A DNA stretch of 64,000 bases from an uncultured Bacteroidia bacterium (GCA_943789165.1 CALSTB010000001.1:1-64000); one strand, 5' to 3'; shown: positions 9,069 to 20,195, numbered from the stretch's first letter. Program-made: numbers and translations. The notes: generated from the letters alone by a model not told the origin.

Positions 9069-10111
9069 TTATTTTTTGATCAATTATCTGTTTTAAAGCT
9101 TGTGGATCTGAAAATCCAAGTGTGATGGGTTGTATCCAAAATGTTACGTCAGGTTTTAAATCTAACACGAAGGTCTTCAACTTTACCCAATCCTTTTCTG
9201 TGGTGATGATATTGTTATCAAGTCTGTCTGCGTCATAAATCATCTGTTTCACCTCCGTAATGGTGTACGTGCGGTGATCTTCAAATCCATTCATGACTGC
9301 ATTTGGATAAAGCTGTCTAATGCCTTGTTGAAATTGGATGTTATCAGCCAATCCACTTACGACCATTGGACGTTCAATGACACGTTCTTTTCCAAAAGCG
9401 ATGTGCAAATCAGAATAATAGGTTTTGCTCAAAAACGTAGGCAAGCCTTTGTCACCCATACTACTTTCAAGATCCGGGGCTTTGGTATAAATCAGCAGAT
9501 CCGCTCTTTTTATGTTGTGCCGAAACTCTCTCAATCGGCCCATCGGAAGTACAAAATCTGTGTGGAAGGGTTTTTGAAAAAGTGCTGAGCACAATGGACA
9601 CACTTGGTTTGACATATTGATGCTGTAAGGCATCGTCCAAAATGATTAGGTCAATTTTGGGATTGATGACAAGCATTTCAGGAATTCCAAGCACCCTATT
9701 TTCACAAACAGTCACAGTTATTTCGGGATACTGAATTTTAATTTCCAGAGGCTCATCACCGACATTTTTCGCAAGTGAAGTCGGTTCAACTTCTAAAAAA
9801 CCCTTAGTGATTCTGCCATAGCCACGACTTAACACACCAATGGTATGTGTTGCACCATATTGTTGAATGAGGTATTTAACCATTGGCGTTTTACCCGTCC
9901 CACCTACCGACAGGTTGCCAACACTGATTACGGGTACATCAAACGAAACGGATTTTAAGATTCCTAAACGAAACAACGCATTGCGCACTTCCATTACCAA
10001 GCCATAAACCACCGATAGCGGCCACAATATCCATCTTACCCATTTCAAGTGAGGCAAATTTAAGCCATTAGGCCTTAAATAATTTGGGCTCAATAATCGC
10101 CCAGTTCCCAT
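9061..10111 (-). pseudogene. lpxK: Tetraacyldisaccharide 4'-kinase LpxK, frameshifted
   Basis: LpxK phosphorylates the lipid A disaccharide at the inner membrane. The N-terminal piece (from 10111) has the membrane anchor region (WILWPLSVVYGLVMEVRN), the P-loop VGNLSVGGTGKTPM and ILDDALQHQYVKP; the downstream frame continues PFHTDFVLPMGRLREF and ADLLIYTK to the end. The frames join if one base is removed from a T5 or A5 run (plus 9568-9581). The repaired length is 349 residues, normal for Bacteroidota. LpxK is essential in most Gram-negatives that make lipid A, so this is a prime suspect for a homopolymer error. First gene of lpxK-rsmA-mgtE-meaB. Confidence 0.9.
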
Positions 10112-10156
10112 AATTTATGTTGTTTTGTTGTACCAGTATAAAAGCTGAGTTCAGAC

Positions 10157-11257
10157 ATGAAATTGCATCAAATTACCTCCATTCTTTCAGAATTGGCGCC
10201 GCCAAGCATACAAGAATCCTACGATAACGCTGGATTAATTACCGGAAATAATGAAATGGATGTAACTGGCATTCTAGTTTCGTTGGACGCGACTGAAGCC
10301 ATAATTGATGAAGCGATTGCAAGAAAATGTAACATGGTTGTGGCACACCATCCCATTGTTTTTAAAGGATTAAAGCAAATCAATGGTAAAAATTATGTTG
10401 AGCGGACAATTATTAAAGCCATTAAAAACGACATCGCGATTTATGCGATTCATACCAATTTAGACAACGTTTTAGAAAATGGAGTCAACCAAAAAATTGC
10501 CCAAAAACTTGGTTTAACGAACACGCAGATACTGGCCAAGAAAAGTGAAACGGTTTTAAAACTCGCGGTGTACGTTCCTCGTGAACACATGGAATCTGTT
10601 CGTGATGCCATCTTTAACGCTGGAGGTGGGCACATCGGTGACTGCGACCAATGTGGTTTTGTAAGTGAAGGGACGGGTAGTTTTAGAGGCGGAGAAAATG
10701 CCAACCCATTTGTTGGAAACAAAGGAGAATTGCATTTAGAACCTGAAACAAAAATTGAAGTTGTGGTTCCTGCGCATCTCCAAGACAAAGTCGTAAACGC
10801 GATGTTAAAAGCTCATCCTTACGAGGAAGTTGCCTTCGATTTGCATCTACTTCAAAACAAATCTTTGCATGTTGGTGCCGGACTTATCGGGTCACTGTCT
10901 AAACCTTTAACACCAGATGCGTTTTTAAAAATGGTGAAGTTAAATATGCAAACTGCCGTTATAAGATACACCAATACAAACCGCAACACAATCAGTCGTG
11001 TAGCCGTTTGTGGAGGGTCGGGGAGTTTTTTAATCAAGAATGCTAAGGCCGCAGGAGCCGATGCGTATATCACTGGAGATATAAAATACCACGAGTTTTT
11101 TGACGGTGAAAATGAACTGATGATTTGCGATATAGGCCACTTTGAAAGTGAGCAATTTACTATCGAATTATTACGTGATTTTTTATCGGAAAAAATACCT
11201 AATTTTGCAGTCCTTTTCACGGAAACAGATACAAACCCGGTAAATTATTTTTACTAA
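10157..11257 (+). CDS. Nif3-like dinuclear metal-centre protein
   Basis: Members of the Nif3/YbgI/DUF34 family are toroidal hexamers with a two-metal site in each subunit; the physiological reaction is unsettled. The 366-residue form has the N-terminal metal ligands in MVVAHHPIVFKGLK and AIHTNLDNV, a central PII-like insert (~135-230, LAVYVPREHMESV) and the C-terminal ligands in VCGGSGSF, TGDIKYHEF and IGHFESEQF. It starts 45 bases from the divergent lpxK and is followed 3 bases later by its usual partner, the zinc-ribbon protein. Confidence 0.93.
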   Translation: MKLHQITSILSELAPPSIQESYDNAGLITGNNEMDVTGILVSLDATEAIIDEAIARKCNMVVAHHPIVFKGLKQINGKNYVERTIIKAIKNDIAIYAIHTNLDNVLENGVNQKIAQKLGLTNTQILAKKSETVLKLAVYVPREHMESVRDAIFNAGGGHIGDCDQCGFVSEGTGSFRGGENANPFVGNKGELHLEPETKIEVVVPAHLQDKVVNAMLKAHPYEEVAFDLHLLQNKSLHVGAGLIGSLSKPLTPDAFLKMVKLNMQTAVIRYTNTNRNTISRVAVCGGSGSFLIKNAKAAGADAYITGDIKYHEFFDGENELMICDIGHFESEQFTIELLRDFLSEKIPNFAVLFTETDTNPVNYFY

Positions 11258-11260
11258 TTT

Positions 11261-12040
11261 ATGGCAACAATAGAAGAAAAACTTCAAGGTCTTTGGAACC
11301 TCCAAACCATCGATAAAAGATTAGATCGTTTACAGGCAGTTCGTGGTGAATTACCAATGGAAGTAGCTGATTTAGAAGATGAGCTAGCTGGATTACAGAC
11401 TCGATTAGACAAATTCGAACAAGAAATCGCTGACTTTGAGTCAAACATTGTTGCGAACAAAGAGAAAATCAGTCAAGCTCAGCAACTAAGCAAAAGGTAC
11501 AACGAACAATTGAACAAGGTTAAAAACAACCGTGAGTTCGATGCACTTAATAAAGAAATTGAGATTCAGGGCTTAGAAGTATTGGCCGCTGAAAAGAAAA
11601 TCGGTGAATTGCAGAACAGCATTCAGCTGAAGAAAGAGTTGATTGAAGAAGTAAAGCAAGATCTTGATGGTCGTAATATCGATTTAGAAAACAAGAAAAA
11701 AGAACTTGAAGAAATCACTGCTGAAACCGAAAAGGAAGAAGGCAAGATTGGTAAAGACAGAGAGAAGGCAATGAAAGCTGCCGACGAGAAGTTGTTAAAA
11801 GCATACGAAAGAATTCGTAAGAGTGTGTTTAACGGACTTGGCGTTGCTCCTGTACTTCGTGGTTCTTGTGGTGGTTGCTTTGCAAAAATTCCACCTCAAT
11901 TGCAGTCAGATATTCGTCAACGTAAGAAAATCGTTATTTGCGAACACTGTGGACGTATCAATGTGGATGCGGAAATGGCAGGCATCGTTGAGGAAGTGGT
12001 TGAAGAAAAACCAAAATCTAGACGTCGAAAAAAAGCCTAA
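11261..12040 (+). CDS. Coiled-coil protein with C4 zinc ribbon (DUF164 type)
   Basis: Residues ~5-175 form a long antiparallel coiled coil (RLDRLQAVRGELP, KYNEQLNKVKNNREFDALNKEI). The C-terminus has four zinc ligands in GSCGGCFAKIPPQ and VICEHCGRI. This is the DUF164/zf-RING_7 family, repeatedly found next to Nif3 genes, and the gene here starts 3 bases after Nif3. The shared operon suggests a common function, possibly nucleic-acid or metal linked; that is inference. The basic C-terminal tail ends in RRRKKA. Confidence 0.9.
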   Translation: MATIEEKLQGLWNLQTIDKRLDRLQAVRGELPMEVADLEDELAGLQTRLDKFEQEIADFESNIVANKEKISQAQQLSKRYNEQLNKVKNNREFDALNKEIEIQGLEVLAAEKKIGELQNSIQLKKELIEEVKQDLDGRNIDLENKKKELEEITAETEKEEGKIGKDREKAMKAADEKLLKAYERIRKSVFNGLGVAPVLRGSCGGCFAKIPPQLQSDIRQRKKIVICEHCGRINVDAEMAGIVEEVVEEKPKSRRRKKA

Positions 12041-12090
12041 TACGGTCTTTTTCATTTACGTTTCATTAGGCTAAGGTCATAGACAATGAA

Positions 12091-12098
12091 TAACTTTG
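12091..12098 (+). promoter_or_regulatory. TAACTTTG promoter element before the 12104 gene
   Basis: TAACTTTG matches TAnnTTTG and ends 5 bases before the ATG at 12104, too close to leave a 5' leader. No convincing TTTG -33 box. Confidence 0.6.
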
Positions 12099-12103
12099 TC
12101 TAA

Positions 12104-13603
12104 ATGCTACAGGCCATTCGCTTTGCTTTTATTGTAAGCCTTGTTTTTTTAAGTTCGTTTCGAACAGACGCCGCAGTGCGTATTGACTTTAATGAAACGT
12201 GTTTGGCGGCACAGCAATCCATTTACCAACTCAAACTTGGTGAAGCCCTTGTTCTTCTAAAATCGGCCCACACCAAAGATCCCGAAAACGTTGCTGTTGA
12301 TTACCTCATGGTTGTGAAAAGCATGTTGAGCTATGTCACCAATGAAACCTCTAACGCCTACGTTCGTTTTGATTCCGTAAAAAACGCCGCAATTAACCGC
12401 ATTTCCTCAGGAGAAAAGGCCGAGGGCTATCGCGACTTCCTTTTGGAAGAAATCTATTTCTACTCATCAGTCGTAAACGGCAAACGAGGCAACACATTGG
12501 CTGCCGCCCTGGATGTCCGTAAAAGCTACAATCTTGGCATGGGAGTGATTGAGAACCATCCTCAATTTTATCCAGCCAAAAAGACCATAGGATTACTCCA
12601 TTCTGGCTTTGGTAGTCTTCCAAACAATTATCAAAAATTGGTTCAGTTCTTTGGCTATGGCTCTAGTATGGACAACGGCATTAAGATGTTACAAGATTTC
12701 ATCAATGTCAAAAAGGGCCGACCTGAATGGACGCTCATGCAAAAGGAAGCGCAGTTTTATGTTGCGTCGATTCACTTACATTTAAAGAATGACAAAACCA
12801 CCGCCTGGAATTTGGCGGATTCTTTGACGAAGGATTATGCTTCCAACCCATTAAGTGGATTTGCCCGTGTGCATTTTGCAGACAAATGCAGACGGAATGA
12901 TGAAATAATCAAAGTCGTTCAAAAAATTCCTACCGCCAAACCGTACGGTAGCATTCCCTTTCTGCAGTTTATGTTGGGCAAGGCAAAACTGAATCGCCTG
13001 GATAATGACGCTGACGAATCCCTGCTTCAATACCTAAACGATTACGACGGTATGAACTATGTCAAGAGTTGTTATCAAAAATTAAGTTGGGACGCCTTAA
13101 TTAAAGGTGATGAAAAATCGTATAACAAATATTTGGCGCTGATAAAGACAAAAGGAAACACCAATCTTGAAGAAGATGATCAGGCCTTTAAGTATGCGCA
13201 AAGTGGTATCAAACCAAACGTTACGTTGCTAAAGACTAGGTTGCTTTTTGATGGAGGCTATTACAACAAAGCACTTGAAATCATTAGGCCACAGCAAGCT
13301 GCCAATTTCAACACCGTATTGCTAAAGACGGAATATTTCTATCGTAAAGGAAGGGTATACGACGCATTAAACAACAGTAAGTTGGCTGAGGCGTTCTATC
13401 TGGAAGCTATGCGGGAAGGGGAATTCCTACCGCAATACTATGCCTCATATGCTGCGTTGTATCTCGCTGAGTTGCATGAAAAGTTAGGGAATGATTCCAA
13501 AGCCAAGTTGTATTTCTACAAAGCCATGTCTTTCAGTGCCAATAAAGAATACAAAAAAAGCATTGAGCATCGTGCAAAAAATGGTTTAGATCGAATTGAC
13601 TAG
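12104..13603 (+). CDS. Secreted TPR-like protein of unknown function
   Basis: The 499-residue product has an N-terminal signal peptide (AIRFAFIVSLVFLSSF) with likely cleavage near residue 24, so it is probably periplasmic or surface-exposed. The rest is helical with spaced Tyr/Ala/Leu pairs typical of TPR or Sel1-like solenoids, for example GEALVLLKSAHTKDPEN near the start and AEAFYLEAMREG and AKLYFYKAMSFSA near the end. No catalytic motif seen. Proteins of this kind are common in Bacteroidota as uncharacterised tetratricopeptide proteins. It probably has its own promoter. Confidence 0.75.
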   Translation: MLQAIRFAFIVSLVFLSSFRTDAAVRIDFNETCLAAQQSIYQLKLGEALVLLKSAHTKDPENVAVDYLMVVKSMLSYVTNETSNAYVRFDSVKNAAINRISSGEKAEGYRDFLLEEIYFYSSVVNGKRGNTLAAALDVRKSYNLGMGVIENHPQFYPAKKTIGLLHSGFGSLPNNYQKLVQFFGYGSSMDNGIKMLQDFINVKKGRPEWTLMQKEAQFYVASIHLHLKNDKTTAWNLADSLTKDYASNPLSGFARVHFADKCRRNDEIIKVVQKIPTAKPYGSIPFLQFMLGKAKLNRLDNDADESLLQYLNDYDGMNYVKSCYQKLSWDALIKGDEKSYNKYLALIKTKGNTNLEEDDQAFKYAQSGIKPNVTLLKTRLLFDGGYYNKALEIIRPQQAANFNTVLLKTEYFYRKGRVYDALNNSKLAEAFYLEAMREGEFLPQYYASYAALYLAELHEKLGNDSKAKLYFYKAMSFSANKEYKKSIEHRAKNGLDRID

Positions 13604-13620
13604 AAATCGGTAATCTCTTT

Positions 13621-13628
13621 TATTTTTG
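13621..13628 (+). promoter_or_regulatory. TATTTTTG promoter element before the 13634 gene
   Basis: TATTTTTG matches TAnnTTTG and ends 5 bases before the proposed TTG start at 13634, the same geometry as at 12091. Confidence 0.5.
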
Positions 13629-13633
13629 AAGCC

Positions 13634-14191
13634 TTGAAATTACTCCTCTATTTCACCGTATTGCTCACATTTGTTGGGTGTTCGTCCTCAAACAATACTA
13701 CAACGAATGACGTCGAGTTTGTTGATGTACACGCCTTTTTTACAGCTGAAGTTGATCGCTTGACAACGGAACGAATAGGCGTTTTTAAACGAACTAGAAT
13801 GGGTACAGAAACGCAAGCGGATTCGAACGCTACACCAAATTGGGCCGACGAGTTATATGCCTTCTTAGATTTGAGCATAAAACCTGCAGTATGGAAAACT
13901 GACTTTGCCCAAGTGACGTCTGATGAACATGAAGAACCAAATGAAACCGCCGACGTTTATGTTTCAACAAACCCAAACCAAAAGATTAAAACCTTTAAGT
14001 TGAAACTTGATACGGAAGGCCACGTCCAGCGGTTTTCTGCTGAACTCATTGAAAAAGGAAAAATCGCAACAACCGTTACTGGTTTGAGTTATACCAAAAA
14101 CGTTGGATATACCATAACTATTGAAAGAGACACTAAAATCATGGGCAACGAATCATATCAAATCGTTGGTCAGTTGTATAAAACAGAATAA
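13634..14191 (+). CDS. Small lipoprotein of unknown function
   Basis: A 185-residue protein with a lipoprotein signal (LLLYFTVLLTFVGCSSSNN, Cys at ~16). The start is TTG; no in-frame ATG precedes the lipobox, and a promoter element sits 5 bases upstream, so a TTG start on a nearly leaderless mRNA is plausible. The mature part is polar and beta-rich (ETADVYVSTNPNQKIKTFKL, GYTITIERDTKI). No family recognised. fabD follows 17 bases later. Confidence 0.75.
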   Translation: MKLLLYFTVLLTFVGCSSSNNTTTNDVEFVDVHAFFTAEVDRLTTERIGVFKRTRMGTETQADSNATPNWADELYAFLDLSIKPAVWKTDFAQVTSDEHEEPNETADVYVSTNPNQKIKTFKLKLDTEGHVQRFSAELIEKGKIATTVTGLSYTKNVGYTITIERDTKIMGNESYQIVGQLYKTE

Positions 14192-14208
14192 ATTTATCGC
14201 TTCAAATT

Positions 14209-15090
14209 ATGACTAAAGCATACGTATTTCCAGGACAAGGCGCGCAATTTTCAGGCATGGGTAAAGAACTATATGATTCTAATCCGGATGCAAAAGCCTT
14301 GTTTAACCAAGCAAATGACATTTTAGGATTTCCTATTACTGACGTGATGTTCAGTGGTTCGGATGACGATTTAAAAGAAACCAAAATCACTCAACCCGCT
14401 GTATTCTTACACTCGGTTATTTTGGCCAAAACCATGGATGATTTTACTCCTGGCATGGTTGCCGGACATTCATTGGGAGAAATATCTGCTTTGGTTGCGG
14501 CGAATGTCTTGAGCTTTGAAGATGGTTTAAAACTCGTTAGCATTAGAGCACTTGCTATGCAAAAAGCCTGTGAGCAAAATCCATCTACAATGGCCGCCAT
14601 TCTTGGTTTAGAAGACGCTGATGTAGAAGCAGTGTGTAACGGTATTTCTGATGAAGTAGTGGTCGCCGCAAACTATAACTGTCCAGGACAATTGGTAATC
14701 TCTGGAAGTAATGAAGGCATACGAATTGCGTGTGAGCAATTGTTAGAAAAAGGCGCTAAACGCGCTTTGCCATTACCTGTAGGGGGTGCATTTCATTCTC
14801 CTTTAATGGAACCAGCGAGAGCTGAATTGGCTGCTGCTATAACCAATGCTACGTTCAATACACCATCATGTCCGGTGTACCAAAACGTATCAACCGTTGG
14901 TGAAACAGATCCACAAACGATTAAGGACAACCTTATTGCTCAACTTACTGCCCCTGTAAAATGGACACAGAGCGTTCAGAACATGGTGGCTGATGGCGCT
15001 TCAGAATTTATTGAAGTCGGCCCGGGTCGCGCACTTCAAGGTATGATTAAGAAAGTTGATCCTGCGTTGGAGGTGAGTGGGGTTTCTTAA
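14209..15090 (+). CDS. fabD: Malonyl-CoA:ACP transacylase
   Basis: FabD loads malonyl groups onto acyl-carrier protein for fatty-acid synthesis. The 293 residues include the N-terminal KAYVFPGQGAQFSGMG, the nucleophile Ser in AGHSLGEISALV, the conserved Arg in ISIRALAMQKA, the His in GGAFHSPLMEPA and the C-terminal EVGPGRALQGMIKK. Length is typical. No other fatty-acid genes lie nearby. It is followed by AT-rich sequence and the repeats around the GIY-YIG gene. Confidence 0.97.
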   Translation: MTKAYVFPGQGAQFSGMGKELYDSNPDAKALFNQANDILGFPITDVMFSGSDDDLKETKITQPAVFLHSVILAKTMDDFTPGMVAGHSLGEISALVAANVLSFEDGLKLVSIRALAMQKACEQNPSTMAAILGLEDADVEAVCNGISDEVVVAANYNCPGQLVISGSNEGIRIACEQLLEKGAKRALPLPVGGAFHSPLMEPARAELAAAITNATFNTPSCPVYQNVSTVGETDPQTIKDNLIAQLTAPVKWTQSVQNMVADGASEFIEVGPGRALQGMIKKVDPALEVSGVS

Positions 15091-15158
15091 TTCTTAATTT
15101 TGAATTCTTAATGTTTAATTGGAGGTTTTAGATTCTGAGTTCCGCAATTAGCCTACAC

Positions 15159-15257
15159 GTCATTCAGAGGGGTTGACGTCAGGAAAGCCCTCGCTGTCTG
15201 CTAATTCATGCTCACCGTCATTCAGAGCATCCGAGGTCACGAGGATGTGAAGAATCT
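15159..15257 (+). repeat. Left repeat copies (GTCATTCAGAGC...) before the GIY-YIG gene
   Basis: GTCATTCAGAG occurs at 15159 and again at 15217. The second copy runs on as CATCCGAGGTCACGAGGATG (a 5-bp stem with a 10-base loop) and ends in GAAGAATCT. Both are in the opposite orientation to the copies after the gene, so the nuclease gene is bracketed by inverted repeats. The first codons of the tracked ORF at 15208 are this repeat being translated, not protein. Confidence 0.8.
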
Positions 15258-15324
15258 CCGCATGGAGGTTTATTCGAACAATTACGACAACGCAGTACTA
15301 TGTTGCTATAAATTAATGCAACTC

Positions 15325-15639
15325 ATGTTTACAGCCAAAGGTGGCTTTACCTACATCATTTCAAATCAGTTTGGATCCGTACTGTACATTGGCGTTACAA
15401 GTGACATCAAGCACCGTTTATGGCAGCACAGAACCAAGTTTTATCCAGCCAGCTTTTCAGCGAAATACAATCTATCAAAGTTGGTTTTTTATAAGTTCTT
15501 TGGTGATATAACCGAAGCCATAGACTACGAAAAATACTTAAAGGGTAAAAGTAGGAAGTTCAAAGAGAATGTGATTTCGGAGCTTAACCCACAATGGCAT
15601 GACCTCACAAATGAAATAGACAACTTGGATCTGTTGTGA
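15325..15639 (+). CDS. GIY-YIG domain nuclease (URI type)
   Basis: A short single-domain protein of 104 residues from ATG 15325: GGFTYIISNQFGSVLYIGVTSDIKHRLWQH gives the diverged GIY (TYI) and YIG motifs and the conserved Arg, followed by FYEYG-like segments and YEKYLKGKSRKFKENVI with the Glu/Lys-rich end of UvrC/intron-type (URI) nucleases. Upstream starts at 15208, 15262 and 15316 are possible, but the first 18 codons of the longest form come from a repeat. It lies alone between inverted repeats and its stop codon runs directly into one (TGAGATTCTTC). Small stand-alone members are common in Bacteroidota and have no settled role; mobility is inference. Confidence 0.85.
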   Translation: MFTAKGGFTYIISNQFGSVLYIGVTSDIKHRLWQHRTKFYPASFSAKYNLSKLVFYKFFGDITEAIDYEKYLKGKSRKFKENVISELNPQWHDLTNEIDNLDLL

Positions 15640-15889
15640 GATTCTTCGCTGCGCTCTGAATGACGCGTAGCATAGTTAATGCCCGACTTGAGTATTGCCT
15701 AGTTCATAAAACCGACGACTATCAACAGTACAAGTCCTGCTCAAATAGATTCTTCGCTACGCTCTGAATGACGCGTAGCATAGTTAATGCCTGACCTGAG
15801 TATTGCCTAGTTCATAAAACTTACAACTAACAACAGTTCAAGTACTGTACAAATAGATTCTTCGCTGCGCTCTGAATGACGCGTAGCCA
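15640..15889 (+). repeat. 108-bp tandem repeat, 2.3 copies
   Basis: Units begin at 15640, 15748 and 15856, exactly 108 bases apart. Each starts GATTCTTCGCTRCGCTCTGAATG, followed by ACGCGTAGC; the first two continue with GCATAGTTAATGCC and a diverging tail. The 5' part is the reverse complement of the copy at 15217-15257 on the other side of the nuclease gene. Contains no ORF. It occupies the gap up to the icd stop at 15911. Confidence 0.92.
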
Positions 15890-15910
15890 AATAGTTGCCC
15901 ACAAGTAAAT

Positions 15911-18169
<2,259 letters not shown>

Positions 18170-18246
18170 CTATTGCGGTTGATTATTGGAAGAAATCCCC
18201 AGATTAATTGATGTTTTCGATTGGGATTAGTTTCAAAGACAATCGA

Positions 18247-18531
18247 CTACTCTTCCTCCTTTAAAAGAAACAGAACTTCATCTTTTTTCTTCATCAGGTA
18301 TTGTTCACGAGCAAACTTCTCGAGCATCTCTTCATCCGTGCTTAATTGCTTTTTTTGTTCTTTCAGTTTGACGATTTCCTTTTCGTAAAATTCCTTTTCG
18401 ACTTCTAAATCACTGATCTGCTTGCCGAGTTTATACTGATACACAAAGTTGTTTTGGTCAAAGAACATGAGCCAAACTGCCAACACTACGAAGACAATGA
18501 AATACCGATTTTTATATAACGGACGCGACAT
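18247..18531 (-). CDS. FtsB/DivIC-like septum formation initiator
   Basis: A 94-residue bitopic protein: basic N-terminus, one membrane helix (YFIVFVVLAVWLMFF), then a coiled coil (YKLGKQISDLEVEKEFYEKEIVKLKEQK) and a C-terminal EKFAREQYLMKKKDEVLFLL as in DivIC/FtsB proteins, which link FtsL and FtsQ in the divisome. The downstream icd gene is 116 bases away. A TAGCTTTG promoter element lies 4 bases before ATG. Confidence in the family is high; orthology to FtsB versus DivIC cannot be settled here. Confidence 0.9.
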   Translation of the reverse strand: MSRPLYKNRYFIVFVVLAVWLMFFDQNNFVYQYKLGKQISDLEVEKEFYEKEIVKLKEQKKQLSTDEEMLEKFAREQYLMKKKDEVLFLLKEEE

Positions 18532-18535
18532 AAAA

Positions 18536-18543
18536 CAAAGCTA
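18536..18543 (-). promoter_or_regulatory. TAGCTTTG promoter element of the FtsB-like gene
   Basis: Minus-strand TAGCTTTG followed by TTTT and then ATG, leaving a 4-base gap; predicted leaderless transcript. Confidence 0.6.
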
Positions 18544-18598
18544 CACTCTAAACAGGACATCCTGTTACCAAGAAATAAACAGTGAACTAAAAACTGTA

Positions 18599-20128
18599 CT
18601 AACTAGCTAAAATGCTTGCATTGGCTGACTTCATGCGTTGCACAACAGTCTCTTTCCCAAGCAATTCAAGCATATCAAAAATGGGAGGTCCACCACCCAT
18701 TCCGCTCACCGATAGTCTGAGAGGCTGCATTATCGAACCAGGTGACACTTCCTTTTCTTCTGCAAAAGCGCTAAACCTTGCTTGAATAGCATCTGCATCA
18801 AAAGAGGCTAATCCATCAAACACGTCTGCTAACTCTGCAATTATATTGGGCGTATCGCCCTTCCATTTCTTGTTGACCACTTTTTCGTCATACGAAGTTG
18901 GTGTTGTAAAGAAGTACTCTGACACCTCTAAAATCTCAGGAGCAAAATTCACTTTCTCTTTCACCATGGACACCACTTTAACGAGATATTCATCGGTTGT
19001 TTCCCAGCCTTTTTCGTCAATCATTGGACGAATCAACTCAGCCAATTCGGCATCGTCCATAGCTTGCAAATACCGGTTGTTAAACCATTTGGCTTTATCT
19101 GCGTCAAACTTGGCGCCACTCTTTGACACTTTTTCTATTGAAAATGCTTGAACAAGCTCTTCAAGGGTAAACAACTCTTGATTATCGGATGGATGCCATC
19201 CCAATAAGGCTAACATGTTAATTACCGCGCTTGGCAAGTAACCGCTTTCTCTATAACCAGCGCTTACCTCACCAGTCTTAGGGTCGGTCCACTGCAAAGG
19301 GAAAACTGGAAATCCAAGACGATCTCCATCCCGCTTACTTAACTTTCCTTTACCATCTGGTTTTAGCAATAATGATAAATGTGCAAGTTTTGGCATTGTG
19401 TCTTCCCACCCCAAATACCTATACAAAAGCACGTGTAATGGTGCTGAAGGCAACCACTCTTCTCCCCGAATAACGTGGGTGATTTCCATCAAGTGGTCAT
19501 CCACAATATTGGCTAAATGATAGGTAGGTAAACCGTCTTGTTTTAACAAGACTTTATCATCCATTTGGTTTGTGTGCACTACCACCCAACCACGCACTTC
19601 ATCTTGGAAACGCACTTCTTCATTTCGAGGTAGTTTAATCCGAATTACATATGGGTCGCCATTCTCCAAACGTTTGTTAACTTCATCCTGACTCAAACTC
19701 AATGAGTTTTTCATGTTCATACGTGAAGTCGCATCGTATTTAGCCGACATTTTAGCCGCCTCTAACTTTGCTCGCATTTCTTCCAACTCTTCAGAAGTAT
19801 CAAATGCATAATACGCATGACCTGATGCGATTAACTGATCCGCATATTGTCGATATATCGACATACGTTCACTTTGTTTGTAAGGCCCGTAGTTACCACC
19901 TTGGCGAACACCTTCGTCCAGCTTTAATCCTAACCATTCCAACGATTCGTTGATATAGTCCTCGGCTCCTGGCACAAAGCGTTTTTGGTCGGTATCCTCA
20001 ATTCGCAGGATGAAATCTCCACCATGCTTTTTGGCAAATAAATAATTGTACAAGGCAGTACGAACACCACCAATGTGTAAAGGTCCAGTCGGACTAGGCG
20101 CAAAACGAACGCGAACTTTTCTATCCAT
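18599..20128 (-). CDS. gltX: Glutamyl-tRNA synthetase
   Basis: Charges tRNA-Glu. The tracked ORF begins at 20308, but the family N-terminus is RKVRVRFAPSPTGPLHIGG, so ATG 20128 is the start, giving 509 residues. HIGH motif: PLHIGG; KMSKS motif: KLSKRDGDR; the C-terminal anticodon-binding half follows, ending SANASILAS. The upstream 60 codons of the tracked ORF include the promoter TATTTTTG and are not coding. Confidence 0.97.
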   Translation of the reverse strand: MDRKVRVRFAPSPTGPLHIGGVRTALYNYLFAKKHGGDFILRIEDTDQKRFVPGAEDYINESLEWLGLKLDEGVRQGGNYGPYKQSERMSIYRQYADQLIASGHAYYAFDTSEELEEMRAKLEAAKMSAKYDATSRMNMKNSLSLSQDEVNKRLENGDPYVIRIKLPRNEEVRFQDEVRGWVVVHTNQMDDKVLLKQDGLPTYHLANIVDDHLMEITHVIRGEEWLPSAPLHVLLYRYLGWEDTMPKLAHLSLLLKPDGKGKLSKRDGDRLGFPVFPLQWTDPKTGEVSAGYRESGYLPSAVINMLALLGWHPSDNQELFTLEELVQAFSIEKVSKSGAKFDADKAKWFNNRYLQAMDDAELAELIRPMIDEKGWETTDEYLVKVVSMVKEKVNFAPEILEVSEYFFTTPTSYDEKVVNKKWKGDTPNIIAELADVFDGLASFDADAIQARFSAFAEEKEVSPGSIMQPLRLSVSGMGGGPPIFDMLELLGKETVVQRMKSANASILAS

Positions 20129-20141
20129 GAGTAAAACGCCG

Positions 20142-20149
20142 CAAAAATA
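20142..20149 (-). promoter_or_regulatory. TATTTTTG promoter element of gltX
   Basis: Minus-strand TATTTTTG, 13 bases before the gltX ATG. Exact TAnnTTTG match; supports the shorter start. Confidence 0.55.
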
Positions 20150-20195
20150 AGTCTTTGACTTGGTCAGGGAAAGCACCACAATTCGATAATTTCCA

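Noticed and set aside
15208-15324. N-terminal extension of the GIY-YIG ORF
   Set aside because: The first 18 codons derive from the repeat and the family N-terminus begins near 15325.
15640-15889. CRISPR array
   Set aside because: Period 108 with diverging tails, no short spacer/direct-repeat architecture and no cas genes.
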